Source: Pararhodospirillum photometricum DSM 122
GTDB taxonomy: Bacteria > Pseudomonadota > Alphaproteobacteria > Rhodospirillales > Rhodospirillaceae
Length of the DNA: 40,425 nucleotides
Direction: 5' to 3'
Assembly (NCBI RefSeq): GCF_000284415.1
Contig: NC_017059.1
Coordinates: forward strand, 2,580,334 to 2,620,758
Shown here: in pieces, positions 33,780 through 40,425 of the stretch
Position numbering within the stretch: position 1 is the first letter of the stretch
Layout: each line of letters starts with the position of its first letter
Program-made: the position numbers and the translations under genes
Notes under the pieces: generated by a model
The model's database searches: none
What the model was told of the DNA's origin: nothing
Seen by the model: only the letters and a program-made list of their open reading frames with translations

Positions 33780-36278
33780 ATGATGACTGCGTGCAAGCCG
33801 TTTTCCCTGGATCTTGCCGCCGACCAAAGCGGCCTGCCCCACTATCAGCCGCCGCCCTGTCAGGTAGCCTGCCCGATCGGCACCGATGTGGGCTCCTACG
33901 TTGGCCTGATCTGGGACGGCGACGCGGCCGGCGCCCTGGAAGCCATCACCGCCACCAATCCCTTCTCCGGGGTGTGCTCGCGGGTGTGCGATGCCCCGTG
34001 CGAGAGCGCCTGCCGCCGCAGCCAAGCCGATGGCGCCGTGACCATCCGCGCCCTCAAGCGCAGCGTAATGGAGGCCCTGGGCCCGGGCTACCGCCTGCCC
34101 CCGGTCCAGCCGACCCAAAGCCAGACCATCGCCATTGTCGGCGCCGGGCCGGCTGGCCTGACCGCCGCCCAGGATTTGGCCCTGGCCGGCTACCCGGTCG
34201 CACTCTACGAGGCGCAAGATCGCGCAGGCGGCGCGGCGGCCTGGGGCATCCCCGACTTCCGCCTGCCGCCGGCCGTGGTTGCCGAGGATGTGAACCGCGT
34301 TCTAGAACGATGTTCGGGAATCACCGTGCACCTCTCCACCCCGCTGGGCGCCGGCGGCGTGAGCCTGGAGGCCCTGCGGCGCGACCATGCCGCCGTGCTG
34401 CTGGCCCTGGGCGCCAATGTCGGACGCCCCTTGGGCGTGCCGGGTGACACCTTGCCCCAGGTGGTGGACGGCCTCAGTTTCCTCAAACGTATCAACGGCG
34501 GCGAGCGCCCGACCCTGCCGGCCCACGTGGTGGTGATTGGCGGCGGCGACGTGGCCATGGATGCCTGCCGCGCCGCCCAGCGCCTGCCCGGGGTTAAGAA
34601 GGTGACGGTGCTCTACCGCCGCAGCCTGGACGAGATGCCCGCCCGCCTCCACGAGCGCCATGCCGCCTTGGCCGAGGGCATCGAGATTGTGACCCAGGTT
34701 GCCCCCACCGCCGTACAGCCGATCCCCGGCGCCGACGACCGGGTGGCGCTGTCGTGCGTGCGCACCGCCTTGGGGGCGCCGGGCCCCGATGGGCGACGCG
34801 GGTTCCAGGCGATCCCTGAGTCTGAGTTTACCCTCGACGTGGGTCTGGTGATCGCTGCGGTCGGGCAAAAGACGGCGGTCGAGGAACTGGAGCGCCACGG
34901 CCTGCTGGCCCAAGGCCGGATCCTGGCCGATCCCCAAACCCTGGCCACGCCGCTGCCCGGGGTGTTTGCCGCCGGCGATGCGGCCAGCGGCTCCTCGACC
35001 CTGGTGCGGGCCATGGAACAGGGGCACCGCGCCGCCTATTATGTGCTGGCCGCCCTCAACGGCGAGACCCATCCCCAGCCCTATCGCACGCCGTACCGCA
35101 CGCGCCAAGCGCCCCTGGCCCAGGACCCGCGCTGGGAAAAGCTGGGCCGCGAGGAGCCGCGCTTCCTCGGCCAAGGGGCTGATCCGTGGGGCGAGACGGA
35201 AGCCAACTACGATACCGAGACGGCCAAGGCCCAGGCGGCGCGCTGCTATCGCTGCGATACCGAGACCGGCTCGACCGACTACTCGGTCAAACTGCGCGAA
35301 ACCCTGTTCGCCCTGGCCCGCCCCGACACTACCGCCGAGACCCGCCGCGCCCTGACCTTGGCCCGGCTCGACGCCCGCCCCACGCCGGCGCGTCCGGGGC
35401 GCCCGACCTTCGACGATCTGGTGTTCCTGCCGGCCAACCTGACCCGCTTGGTCATCGACCCCTACCGCGAGGCCTGTAAGACCACCACGCCCCTGGCGGC
35501 CGGGTTGAGTCTGGCCCATCCGCTGCTGGTCGGCGGCTTCGACACCGCGCCGGACGGCGTGCGCGCCGCCCTGGCCCAGTCGCTGGCCGACAGCGGCACG
35601 GCCTATGTTGGGCGCGCGGCCTTGCCCGGGGTCCCCTGGGTCCAACTGGTTGGGGCCAACGGCATCGCCGACCCGGCGGCCGCCCTGGCGATCGCCCTGC
35701 CGCGCCCGGGAACGCCGCCGGCACCGCCCGCCCTGGCGCGGCCCGATCAGCCCTGGGGCCTGCTGGCGACCCGGGCCACGCTGGGGGCCGCCGTCGCCGT
35801 GGCGGTGGACCGCGGGGCAGCCTGCCTTGTCCTGGACGGCTCGGAGGCCCTGCCGGCCGATGGCGCCGATCTGGCCGGCCCGCCGGATATCGGCCTGCTC
35901 CCCGAGGCGATCCGCCTGCTGCGGGCCCGCAAGGCCGAGGAGTTAGTGCCGATCGTGTGGTTTGGCGGCTTGCGCTCGGGCTCGGATCTGGCCAAGGCCC
36001 TCGCGCTTGGCGCCACGGCCGGCATGGTCGCGGCGGCGGCCGGGTTTGCTCTGGGGGGTGTTCTCGACAGGACCGGACTCGTCTTCCCCGAGGCGGCGCC
36101 CTCGGCGGCGGCCTTGAGCCTGTTCCTCCAGGCCGCCGTGTCGGAGGGCTCGATGATGGCGCGCTGCACCGGCAAGACCAACATCCACAACCTGGAGCCC
36201 GAAGACCTGCGCACCTTGACCCTGGCCGCCCAGAGCGCGACGGGGATTGTCATGGCGGGGGTGAAGAAGGCTGGATAG
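33780..36278 (+). CDS. GltD-like FAD/NADPH oxidoreductase with degenerate FMN-barrel C-terminal domain
   Basis: 832 residues. The N-terminus carries the GltD-type Fe-S cysteine set (CQVACPIGTD, CSRVCDAPCESACRR, residues about 28-80), then an FAD site (VGAGPAGLTAAQDLALAGY, about 119-137), an NADPH site (VVIGGGDVAMDACRAAQ) and the second FAD contact (GVFAAGDAASGS). Residues about 500-832 resemble the FMN barrel of dihydroorotate/dihydropyrimidine dehydrogenases and glutamate synthase (LPANLTRLVIDPYREACK, TGKTNIHNLEPEDL) but have lost most catalytic landmarks. GltD proteins feed NADPH electrons to the FMN subunit, the likely job here for the upstream synthase. ATG 33780 or 33783 are equivalent choices; GAGGTAG precedes them. 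Confidence 0.87.
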   Translation: MMTACKPFSLDLAADQSGLPHYQPPPCQVACPIGTDVGSYVGLIWDGDAAGALEAITATNPFSGVCSRVCDAPCESACRRSQADGAVTIRALKRSVMEALGPGYRLPPVQPTQSQTIAIVGAGPAGLTAAQDLALAGYPVALYEAQDRAGGAAAWGIPDFRLPPAVVAEDVNRVLERCSGITVHLSTPLGAGGVSLEALRRDHAAVLLALGANVGRPLGVPGDTLPQVVDGLSFLKRINGGERPTLPAHVVVIGGGDVAMDACRAAQRLPGVKKVTVLYRRSLDEMPARLHERHAALAEGIEIVTQVAPTAVQPIPGADDRVALSCVRTALGAPGPDGRRGFQAIPESEFTLDVGLVIAAVGQKTAVEELERHGLLAQGRILADPQTLATPLPGVFAAGDAASGSSTLVRAMEQGHRAAYYVLAALNGETHPQPYRTPYRTRQAPLAQDPRWEKLGREEPRFLGQGADPWGETEANYDTETAKAQAARCYRCDTETGSTDYSVKLRETLFALARPDTTAETRRALTLARLDARPTPARPGRPTFDDLVFLPANLTRLVIDPYREACKTTTPLAAGLSLAHPLLVGGFDTAPDGVRAALAQSLADSGTAYVGRAALPGVPWVQLVGANGIADPAAALAIALPRPGTPPAPPALARPDQPWGLLATRATLGAAVAVAVDRGAACLVLDGSEALPADGADLAGPPDIGLLPEAIRLLRARKAEELVPIVWFGGLRSGSDLAKALALGATAGMVAAAAGFALGGVLDRTGLVFPEAAPSAAALSLFLQAAVSEGSMMARCTGKTNIHNLEPEDLRTLTLAAQSATGIVMAGVKKAG

Positions 36279-36288
36279 CCGAAAGAGC

Positions 36289-36323
36289 AAGGCTGGGGAG
36301 GCGCGGCCTCCCCAGACCCCTCG
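36289..36323 (+). repeat. REP-like hairpin repeat, single unit
   Basis: AAGGCTGGGGAGGC-GC-GGCCTCCCCAGACCCCTCG, 11 bases after the oxidoreductase stop. Confidence 0.85.
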
Positions 36324-36683
36324 GAAATAAGACGGGGTCCCCTAAACGGGGAGGCTTTCATCCATAAAGCCGCTGGAAAGAGCTTTGCTCTCTCGAGTCG
36401 GGGCAATCATACGCGTCACCAGGGTAATTTTCGTTGCCGTACCGGCGCGACCTCAACCAAGACACGGAAGACAGGCCGGTTATCCTCGCTCCTGGATCGC
36501 CCTTCTGGCGAAAGAAAAATATTTTTTTGTTTATTATCAGCTATATAGAAAATTACTTCCCTAAAAACTAAAGAAAAAAAGATCCCCGTCCGCCGCGAGC
36601 CCTTGCCGGATCGGCAAGGAAGGATCACCCTATCCCCCAGCGCAACGTATCCCTAGAGCTACACTCTTTTAACTGGAGCCTAT
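36324..36683. other. Gene-free, partly AT-rich region upstream of the chemoreceptor
   Basis: No credible gene. 36510-36575 is strongly A/T-rich and may hold the promoter. A perfect 8-bp stem CCTTGCCG-GAT-CGGCAAGG lies at 36601-36619. Confidence 0.5.
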
Positions 36684-36787
36684 GTCTCCAGACCGGGAGA
36701 CAACCTATCGAAAGGTGAGTTTCCTTTAGGGCACAAGCGACTAGTCTGAAGGATGTGCCCTTCATCCACTTCCCTCAAAAAGGAAGT
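36684..36787 (+). ncRNA. Candidate structured 5' leader of the chemoreceptor gene
   Basis: Four hairpins in a row: GTCTCC/GGAGAC (36684-36689/36696-36701), ACCT/AGGT with an ATCGAA loop (36703-36716), GGGCACA/TGTGCCC (36729-36735/36754-36760) and ACTTCC/GGAAGT (36768-36773/36782-36787). CTCCAG at 36686-36691 can instead pair with CTGGAG at 36673-36678, so two exclusive folds exist. This layout suggests a regulatory leader, but no known riboswitch consensus matches, including the cyclic-di-GMP classes. Confidence 0.45.
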
Positions 36788-36854
36788 CGCGCCGGGAAAG
36801 ATGCAACACAAATACCGCGCCTGCAATATAAATCGCTCTTAAGAGGAGAGGGTG

Positions 36855-39110
36855 ATGCGTCTGTCCATTAAAAGCAAGCTGGCGGCTTCCTTCCTGCTTG
36901 TGATCCTTCTTGCGGCGGCATCGGCCCTGATGGGCCTCAATGCCATGTCAACCATGAATGACAGAACGGTCTTTCTGACCTCGAACTCCAATAAAAAGCT
37001 GGTGGCCGCCCTTGAGCTGAAAGCGCTTTTTTCGGATACCGCCCGCCTTGTGCGCAACGTCATTCTCTACGACGATCCAGAAAAGCAAAAATCGTACATG
37101 AGGGAGGCCGAGGAAGATCAAGATTTGATGATGCAAAAGCTGGCTAGCATTCGGGCGCTGATCACCTCTGAGGAAGGCCAGCGCCTGATGCAATCAACGG
37201 AAGCCCTGATTTTGCGCTATCGCGAATACAGCAACCGTTCCAATGATTTGGCTTTGCAGAACACTTCAGCCCAGGCACTCCACCTTCTCAACCAGGAAGG
37301 CCACGCCCAGGTGGAAAAAATTTACGCAACCCTGGAGCAGATGCGCCACACAGTTGAAGGCACTGGCGACTTCCAAGGGTTGGTCGCCGTTAGCGCCGTT
37401 CAACGGCAGTTTGACCACTTGCGCTTCGTCAGCCGCCAGATGCTCACGACCCTGGAGCAGGAAGAAATTGCCGCTTTGCAAAAAGAAGCGGATAGTGCCG
37501 TCCTCGGAATCAAGGAAAACGCCACGCTTCTCGCCCGGCGCCTGGAGGGACTGGACAAAGGGGCCGTGAACACCTTGGCGTCGAGCTTATCCACATACGA
37601 GGATATTTCGCGCAAGGCTCGGGATCTCGCCCAGCAGCAGTCCAAGGAAAAAGCCATCCTCTTGCTGCAAACCGAAGGCAACAAGATCCGCTCGGAGTTG
37701 ACCGCGGCCTTGGACCGCATTGCGCTGCTTAGCAGCAACCAGATGAACGAATACGTCACCTACAACCTTGAAGAATACACGCAGATGCGCACTACTTTGC
37801 TGAGCATCTTGCTGGTGACGATTCTCGTCAGCATCGGTGTTGCCAGCTTCATGGCGATTAGCATTGGGCGCGGCCTGGGGCGGGCGGTCGGCTTGGCCAA
37901 CGCGGTGGCGGTGGGCGATCTCAGCCAGACCATTGAGCAAAGCAGCAAGGACGAGATCGGCGATCTGGTGACCGCCCTCAACCAGATGACCGCCACCTTG
38001 CGCACCACGGCGCAAATCGCCGGGGACGTAGCGCGCGGCAATCTGACGGTGGAAGTCAAGCGGCTGTCGGACAAGGATGTCCTCGGCATCGCCTTGGAAG
38101 AAATGATCACCAACCTGCGCGCGGCGGCGGCCGTGGCGGCCGAAATCGCCGCGGGCAACCTGACGGTGGAAGCCAAGCGCCGCTCCGAGCACGACGCCCT
38201 GGGCATCGCCCTTGAGACCATGCTCGCTCGCCTGCGCTCGGTCGTCAGCGACGCCTTGGCGGCAGCTCAACAGGTGTCGTCGGGCAGCCAGCAACTCTCG
38301 GCAACGTCGGAGCAACTGGCCCAAGGCGCCACCGAACAGGCCTCGGCCGCCGAGGAAGCGTCGTCGTCCATGGAGGAAATGAGTTCAACCATCCGCCAAA
38401 GCGCCGACAACGCCACCGAAACCGCCCGCATCGCCCAACGCTCGGCTCAGGACGCCGAGGCCAGCGGACGGGCAGTCACCAAGGCGGTGGACGCCATGAA
38501 CACCATCGCCGAAAAAATCAACATCGTGCAGGAAATCGCCCGCCAAACCGACCTGCTGGCCCTCAACGCCGCCATCGAGGCAGCCCGGGCTGGCGAACAT
38601 GGCAAGGGCTTCGCCGTGGTGGCCTCGGAGGTGCGCAAGTTGGCCGAGCGCAGCCAAGCGGCGGCCTCGGAGATCATGACCTTGTCGTCGGAAACCCTGG
38701 GGCTCTCGACCCAGGCCGGCGACATGCTGACCAAGCTGGTGCCTGACATCCGCCGTACCGCCGAACTGGTGGAAGAGATCAGCGCAGCAGCCCGCGAGCA
38801 AAACGTCGGCGCCGAACAGATCAACACGGCCATTCGCCAGCTTGACCAAGTGACCCAGCAAAACGCCAGCGCCTCGGAGGAGATGTCGGCGACGTCGGAA
38901 GAACTGGCCGCCCAGGCCCAGCAGCTTGACGAAACCATGTCGTTCTTCAAGACGGGGCAAACCGGCACGGCGGCACCGACGCCCCCCCGCCGCCCGGCTA
39001 CACGGGCCAAGACCCGGGGCAAGCTGGGAGAAGCCCCTGCCAACAAGGGCATCCGCTTGGCTCTTGATGAGGCGGACCGGGATGATGATGAGCTGTACGA
39101 GCGGTACTAG
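36855..39110 (+). CDS. Methyl-accepting chemotaxis protein (membrane chemoreceptor)
   Basis: A 751-residue transducer. TM1 at about 8-29; a long, helical periplasmic sensor (about 30-310) of four-helix-bundle type; TM2 at about 314-337; a HAMP domain, then two further HAMP-like units (each with RGNLTVE or AGNLTVE) to about 460; and the signalling coiled coil with the hairpin tip [23 protein letters not shown] near 563-585 that contacts CheA/CheW. No CheR-binding pentapeptide at the C-terminus, which ends in an acidic [14 protein letters not shown] 36855 with GAGGAGAG upstream is preferred to the GTG at 36852. The ligand is unknown. Confidence 0.94.
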   Translation: MRLSIKSKLAASFLLVILLAAASALMGLNAMSTMNDRTVFLTSNSNKKLVAALELKALFSDTARLVRNVILYDDPEKQKSYMREAEEDQDLMMQKLASIRALITSEEGQRLMQSTEALILRYREYSNRSNDLALQNTSAQALHLLNQEGHAQVEKIYATLEQMRHTVEGTGDFQGLVAVSAVQRQFDHLRFVSRQMLTTLEQEEIAALQKEADSAVLGIKENATLLARRLEGLDKGAVNTLASSLSTYEDISRKARDLAQQQSKEKAILLLQTEGNKIRSELTAALDRIALLSSNQMNEYVTYNLEEYTQMRTTLLSILLVTILVSIGVASFMAISIGRGLGRAVGLANAVAVGDLSQTIEQSSKDEIGDLVTALNQMTATLRTTAQIAGDVARGNLTVEVKRLSDKDVLGIALEEMITNLRAAAAVAAEIAAGNLTVEAKRRSEHDALGIALETMLARLRSVVSDALAAAQQVSSGSQQLSATSEQLAQGATEQASAAEEASSSMEEMSSTIRQSADNATETARIAQRSAQDAEASGRAVTKAVDAMNTIAEKINIVQEIARQTDLLALNAAIEAARAGEHGKGFAVVASEVRKLAERSQAAASEIMTLSSETLGLSTQAGDMLTKLVPDIRRTAELVEEISAAAREQNVGAEQINTAIRQLDQVTQQNASASEEMSATSEELAAQAQQLDETMSFFKTGQTGTAAPTPPRRPATRAKTRGKLGEAPANKGIRLALDEADRDDDELYERY

Positions 39111-39119
39111 AGGAGAAAG

Positions 39120-39153
39120 GAAGGCTGGGGAGGCGCGGCCTCCCCAGACCCCG
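39120..39153 (+). repeat. REP-like hairpin repeat, single unit
   Basis: GAAGGCTGGGGAGGC-GC-GGCCTCCCCAGACCCCG, 10 bases after the chemoreceptor stop. Confidence 0.85.
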
Positions 39154-39328
39154 CGGGGCTGGAGGGGTGCTTGAGGAGGCGGCATCGGCTCTGTGAGTGC
39201 CCGTGATTTGTGCAGAGAGAATCGAGAGATCGTTGGGGGGCTTGTTTTTTAGGCGGCATTGTTTTTGCATTCTCCTTTCCGACGCGGAGGCACGAGGCGT
39301 GAGGGACCCCTGTCCTTTTCGTCCGCGG

Positions 39329-39348
39329 CTCCTGCCTTCGGGAAGGAG
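39329..39348 (+). promoter_or_regulatory. Hairpin that can hide the Shine-Dalgarno of the next gene
   Basis: CTCCT (39329-39333) can pair with AGGAG (39344-39348), the ribosome-binding site of the gene at 39357, with an inner alternative CCTT/AAGG. Weak (5 bp), so control of translation is only a possibility. Confidence 0.3.
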
Positions 39349-39356
39349 ATCTGGAC

Positions 39357-40425
39357 ATGAGCACGACCGGCCCTGTTTCTCTTCGCCCCGAGGAGGACAA
39401 GGGGGCGTTGGCCGCCTTGATCGGCCAGACCCGCCATCTGGCACGGCACGCTCAGACAGCGGCGACGGGGCAGGCCCAGGCGTTCGAGGAAATCGCCGGG
39501 CGCACGCAATGCCTCACTCAGGCCCTGACGGCGACCGAAGCCACCTTGTCCTCGTCAAGCGATCAAGCCAAACAGGTTCGCACCACCACCGAGCAACGCA
39601 TCGACCATTTGGCCCAGGAGATCCGCCAGCGCCTGGAAGACAGCGCGCGGCGCCTGGAAGCCAAGGGAGAACACGCCCGCCAGGTCTTGGAGGCCATTGG
39701 CGCCATTGGGCAAAGCGTGCGCATGCTGGCCTTCAACGCCCGGATAGAGGCGGCGCGGGCGGGCGACCAGGGCCGGGGGTTTGCCGTGGTGGCGGGCGAG
39801 GTGGGAACCCTGGCCACCCACACCCTAGATCAGGTGGCCCAAGCCAGCCAAGCACTTGATTTTACAGATATTTTCTCCCTACTCACCACCACGGTCGAGG
39901 CGGTATCTCAGTCTCTTGATGACTTGCGCGCCCTGAGCGAGACCTCCCTCGGTGATCTGGAAGCCCTGCTGGGCACCATCACCAACAATGTGGCGGCGAT
40001 CACCGAGCATAATGGCGTGATCCGAGAGATGATCGACCTGGGCAACGCCACCCGGACCCGGGCCCTGGACAAGATGGACCGGGTTTCGGCCACCTTAAGC
40101 GATGTCGGGCATGCCCTGCATGATCCCCGGCAGCTTCAAGCCCTGGCACAGCGCCACCACTTGCCCCTGGAGGCCCGCCCCGACCGCCTTGCGGCGATCA
40201 AGGCGCGGGGCGAGATCCGAGTGGCAGTGGAGCCCGGCTTTGTCGGCCTGTCGTTTCGTCGGCGGTTGGGCGCGCCGCTGGAGGGGCTGGACGTGGCCTA
40301 TGCCGAAGCGTTTGCCCGCTGGTTGGGCGTGCGCTGCACCTTTGTCGAACACCCCTGGGACCAGTTGACCGAACTCCTGGTCTGCGGCCGGCGCCCCGGC
40401 GAGCCCCCGGCCGACGTGGTGTGGA
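39357..40425 (+). CDS. Soluble MCP-signalling protein fused to a solute-binding domain (partial)
   Basis: The first 356 codons of a gene that runs off the right edge. No signal peptide or membrane helix is seen. Residues about 90-170 hold an MCP signalling tip in variant form (RMLAFNARIEAARAGDQGRG, then FAVVAGEVGTLA), flanked by coiled coil with a break around the unusual TDIFSLLTTT stretch. From about 277 a family 3 solute-binding (SBP_bac_3) domain begins: DRLAAIKARGEIRVAVEPGF, then GLDVAYAEAFARWLGVRCTF and HPWDQLTELL. Such domains usually sit in the periplasm, so their place after a cytoplasmic signalling domain is unusual. ATG has AAGGAG 8 bases upstream. Confidence 0.85.
   Translation, partial: MSTTGPVSLRPEEDKGALAALIGQTRHLARHAQTAATGQAQAFEEIAGRTQCLTQALTATEATLSSSSDQAKQVRTTTEQRIDHLAQEIRQRLEDSARRLEAKGEHARQVLEAIGAIGQSVRMLAFNARIEAARAGDQGRGFAVVAGEVGTLATHTLDQVAQASQALDFTDIFSLLTTTVEAVSQSLDDLRALSETSLGDLEALLGTITNNVAAITEHNGVIREMIDLGNATRTRALDKMDRVSATLSDVGHALHDPRQLQALAQRHHLPLEARPDRLAAIKARGEIRVAVEPGFVGLSFRRRLGAPLEGLDVAYAEAFARWLGVRCTFVEHPWDQLTELLVCGRRPGEPPADVVW

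Noticed and set aside
34302..35645. 447-codon minus-strand frame
   Set aside because: Antisense shadow of the GltD-like oxidoreductase, without motifs.
36702..36760. Cyclic-di-GMP (GEMM) riboswitch upstream of the chemoreceptor
   Set aside because: A GAAA loop follows AACC, as in GEMM, but the downstream GACGCAAAGCC block and the second receptor-loop helix are missing.

Overview
The window looks like chromosomal DNA of a high-GC alphaproteobacterium. Protein similarity (GlnT/GlxBCD-like genes, PurU, MltB-like transglycosylase, DUF1640 coiled-coil proteins, several chemoreceptors) and a dense family of intergenic hairpin repeats point to a Rhodospirillaceae-type spirillum, perhaps close to Pararhodospirillum/Rhodospirillum photometricum. 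That placement is inference; there is no rRNA gene here.

Layout. 1-9.2 kb is mostly core: a membrane GGDEF-EAL protein, a MarR-EmrB-type efflux pair, a DUF1640 coiled-coil membrane protein, a KamA/EpmB-like radical SAM protein and a fused SecDF. 9.2-17.4 kb is an accessory block: an IS630 remnant, a three-gene Type III-like restriction-modification operon (Res, Mod, GIY-YIG protein), a FitAB/VapBC-type toxin-antitoxin pair whose toxin has lost its middle, then tRNA-Ser(UGA). The last 12 nt of that tRNA recur in direct orientation at the far end (9192-9203), which suggests an old island integrated at the tRNA 3' end.

17.5-27 kb is a zone of decay and insertion. A lytic transglycosylase gene is frameshifted and cut off. 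A second DUF1640 gene and an MFS/HD-phosphohydrolase pair follow. A pabBC fusion gene has collapsed to its two ends. Two inverted copies of one IS5-family element then flank an AT-rich Type II-like restriction/methyltransferase pair, and the second copy sits inside the remains of another, probably IS66-type, element.

27-36.3 kb is metabolic: a GNAT acetyltransferase, formyl-THF deformylase (purU), a type III glutamine synthetase-like gene (glnT), and divergent from it an amidotransferase, a fused GXGXG-FMN glutamate synthase protein and an 832-residue FAD/NADPH oxidoreductase with a degenerate FMN-barrel tail. Together these could form an alternative GS/GOGAT system or the synthetic half of an N-methylglutamate pathway. 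36.3-40.4 kb holds a classical chemoreceptor preceded by four consecutive hairpins, and a soluble MCP-signalling protein joined to a solute-binding domain, cut by the window edge.

Throughout, intergenic gaps carry copies of a GGCTGGGGAGGC...GCCTCCCCAGcC hairpin repeat, several as facing pairs. Some are followed by T-runs and probably terminate transcription.
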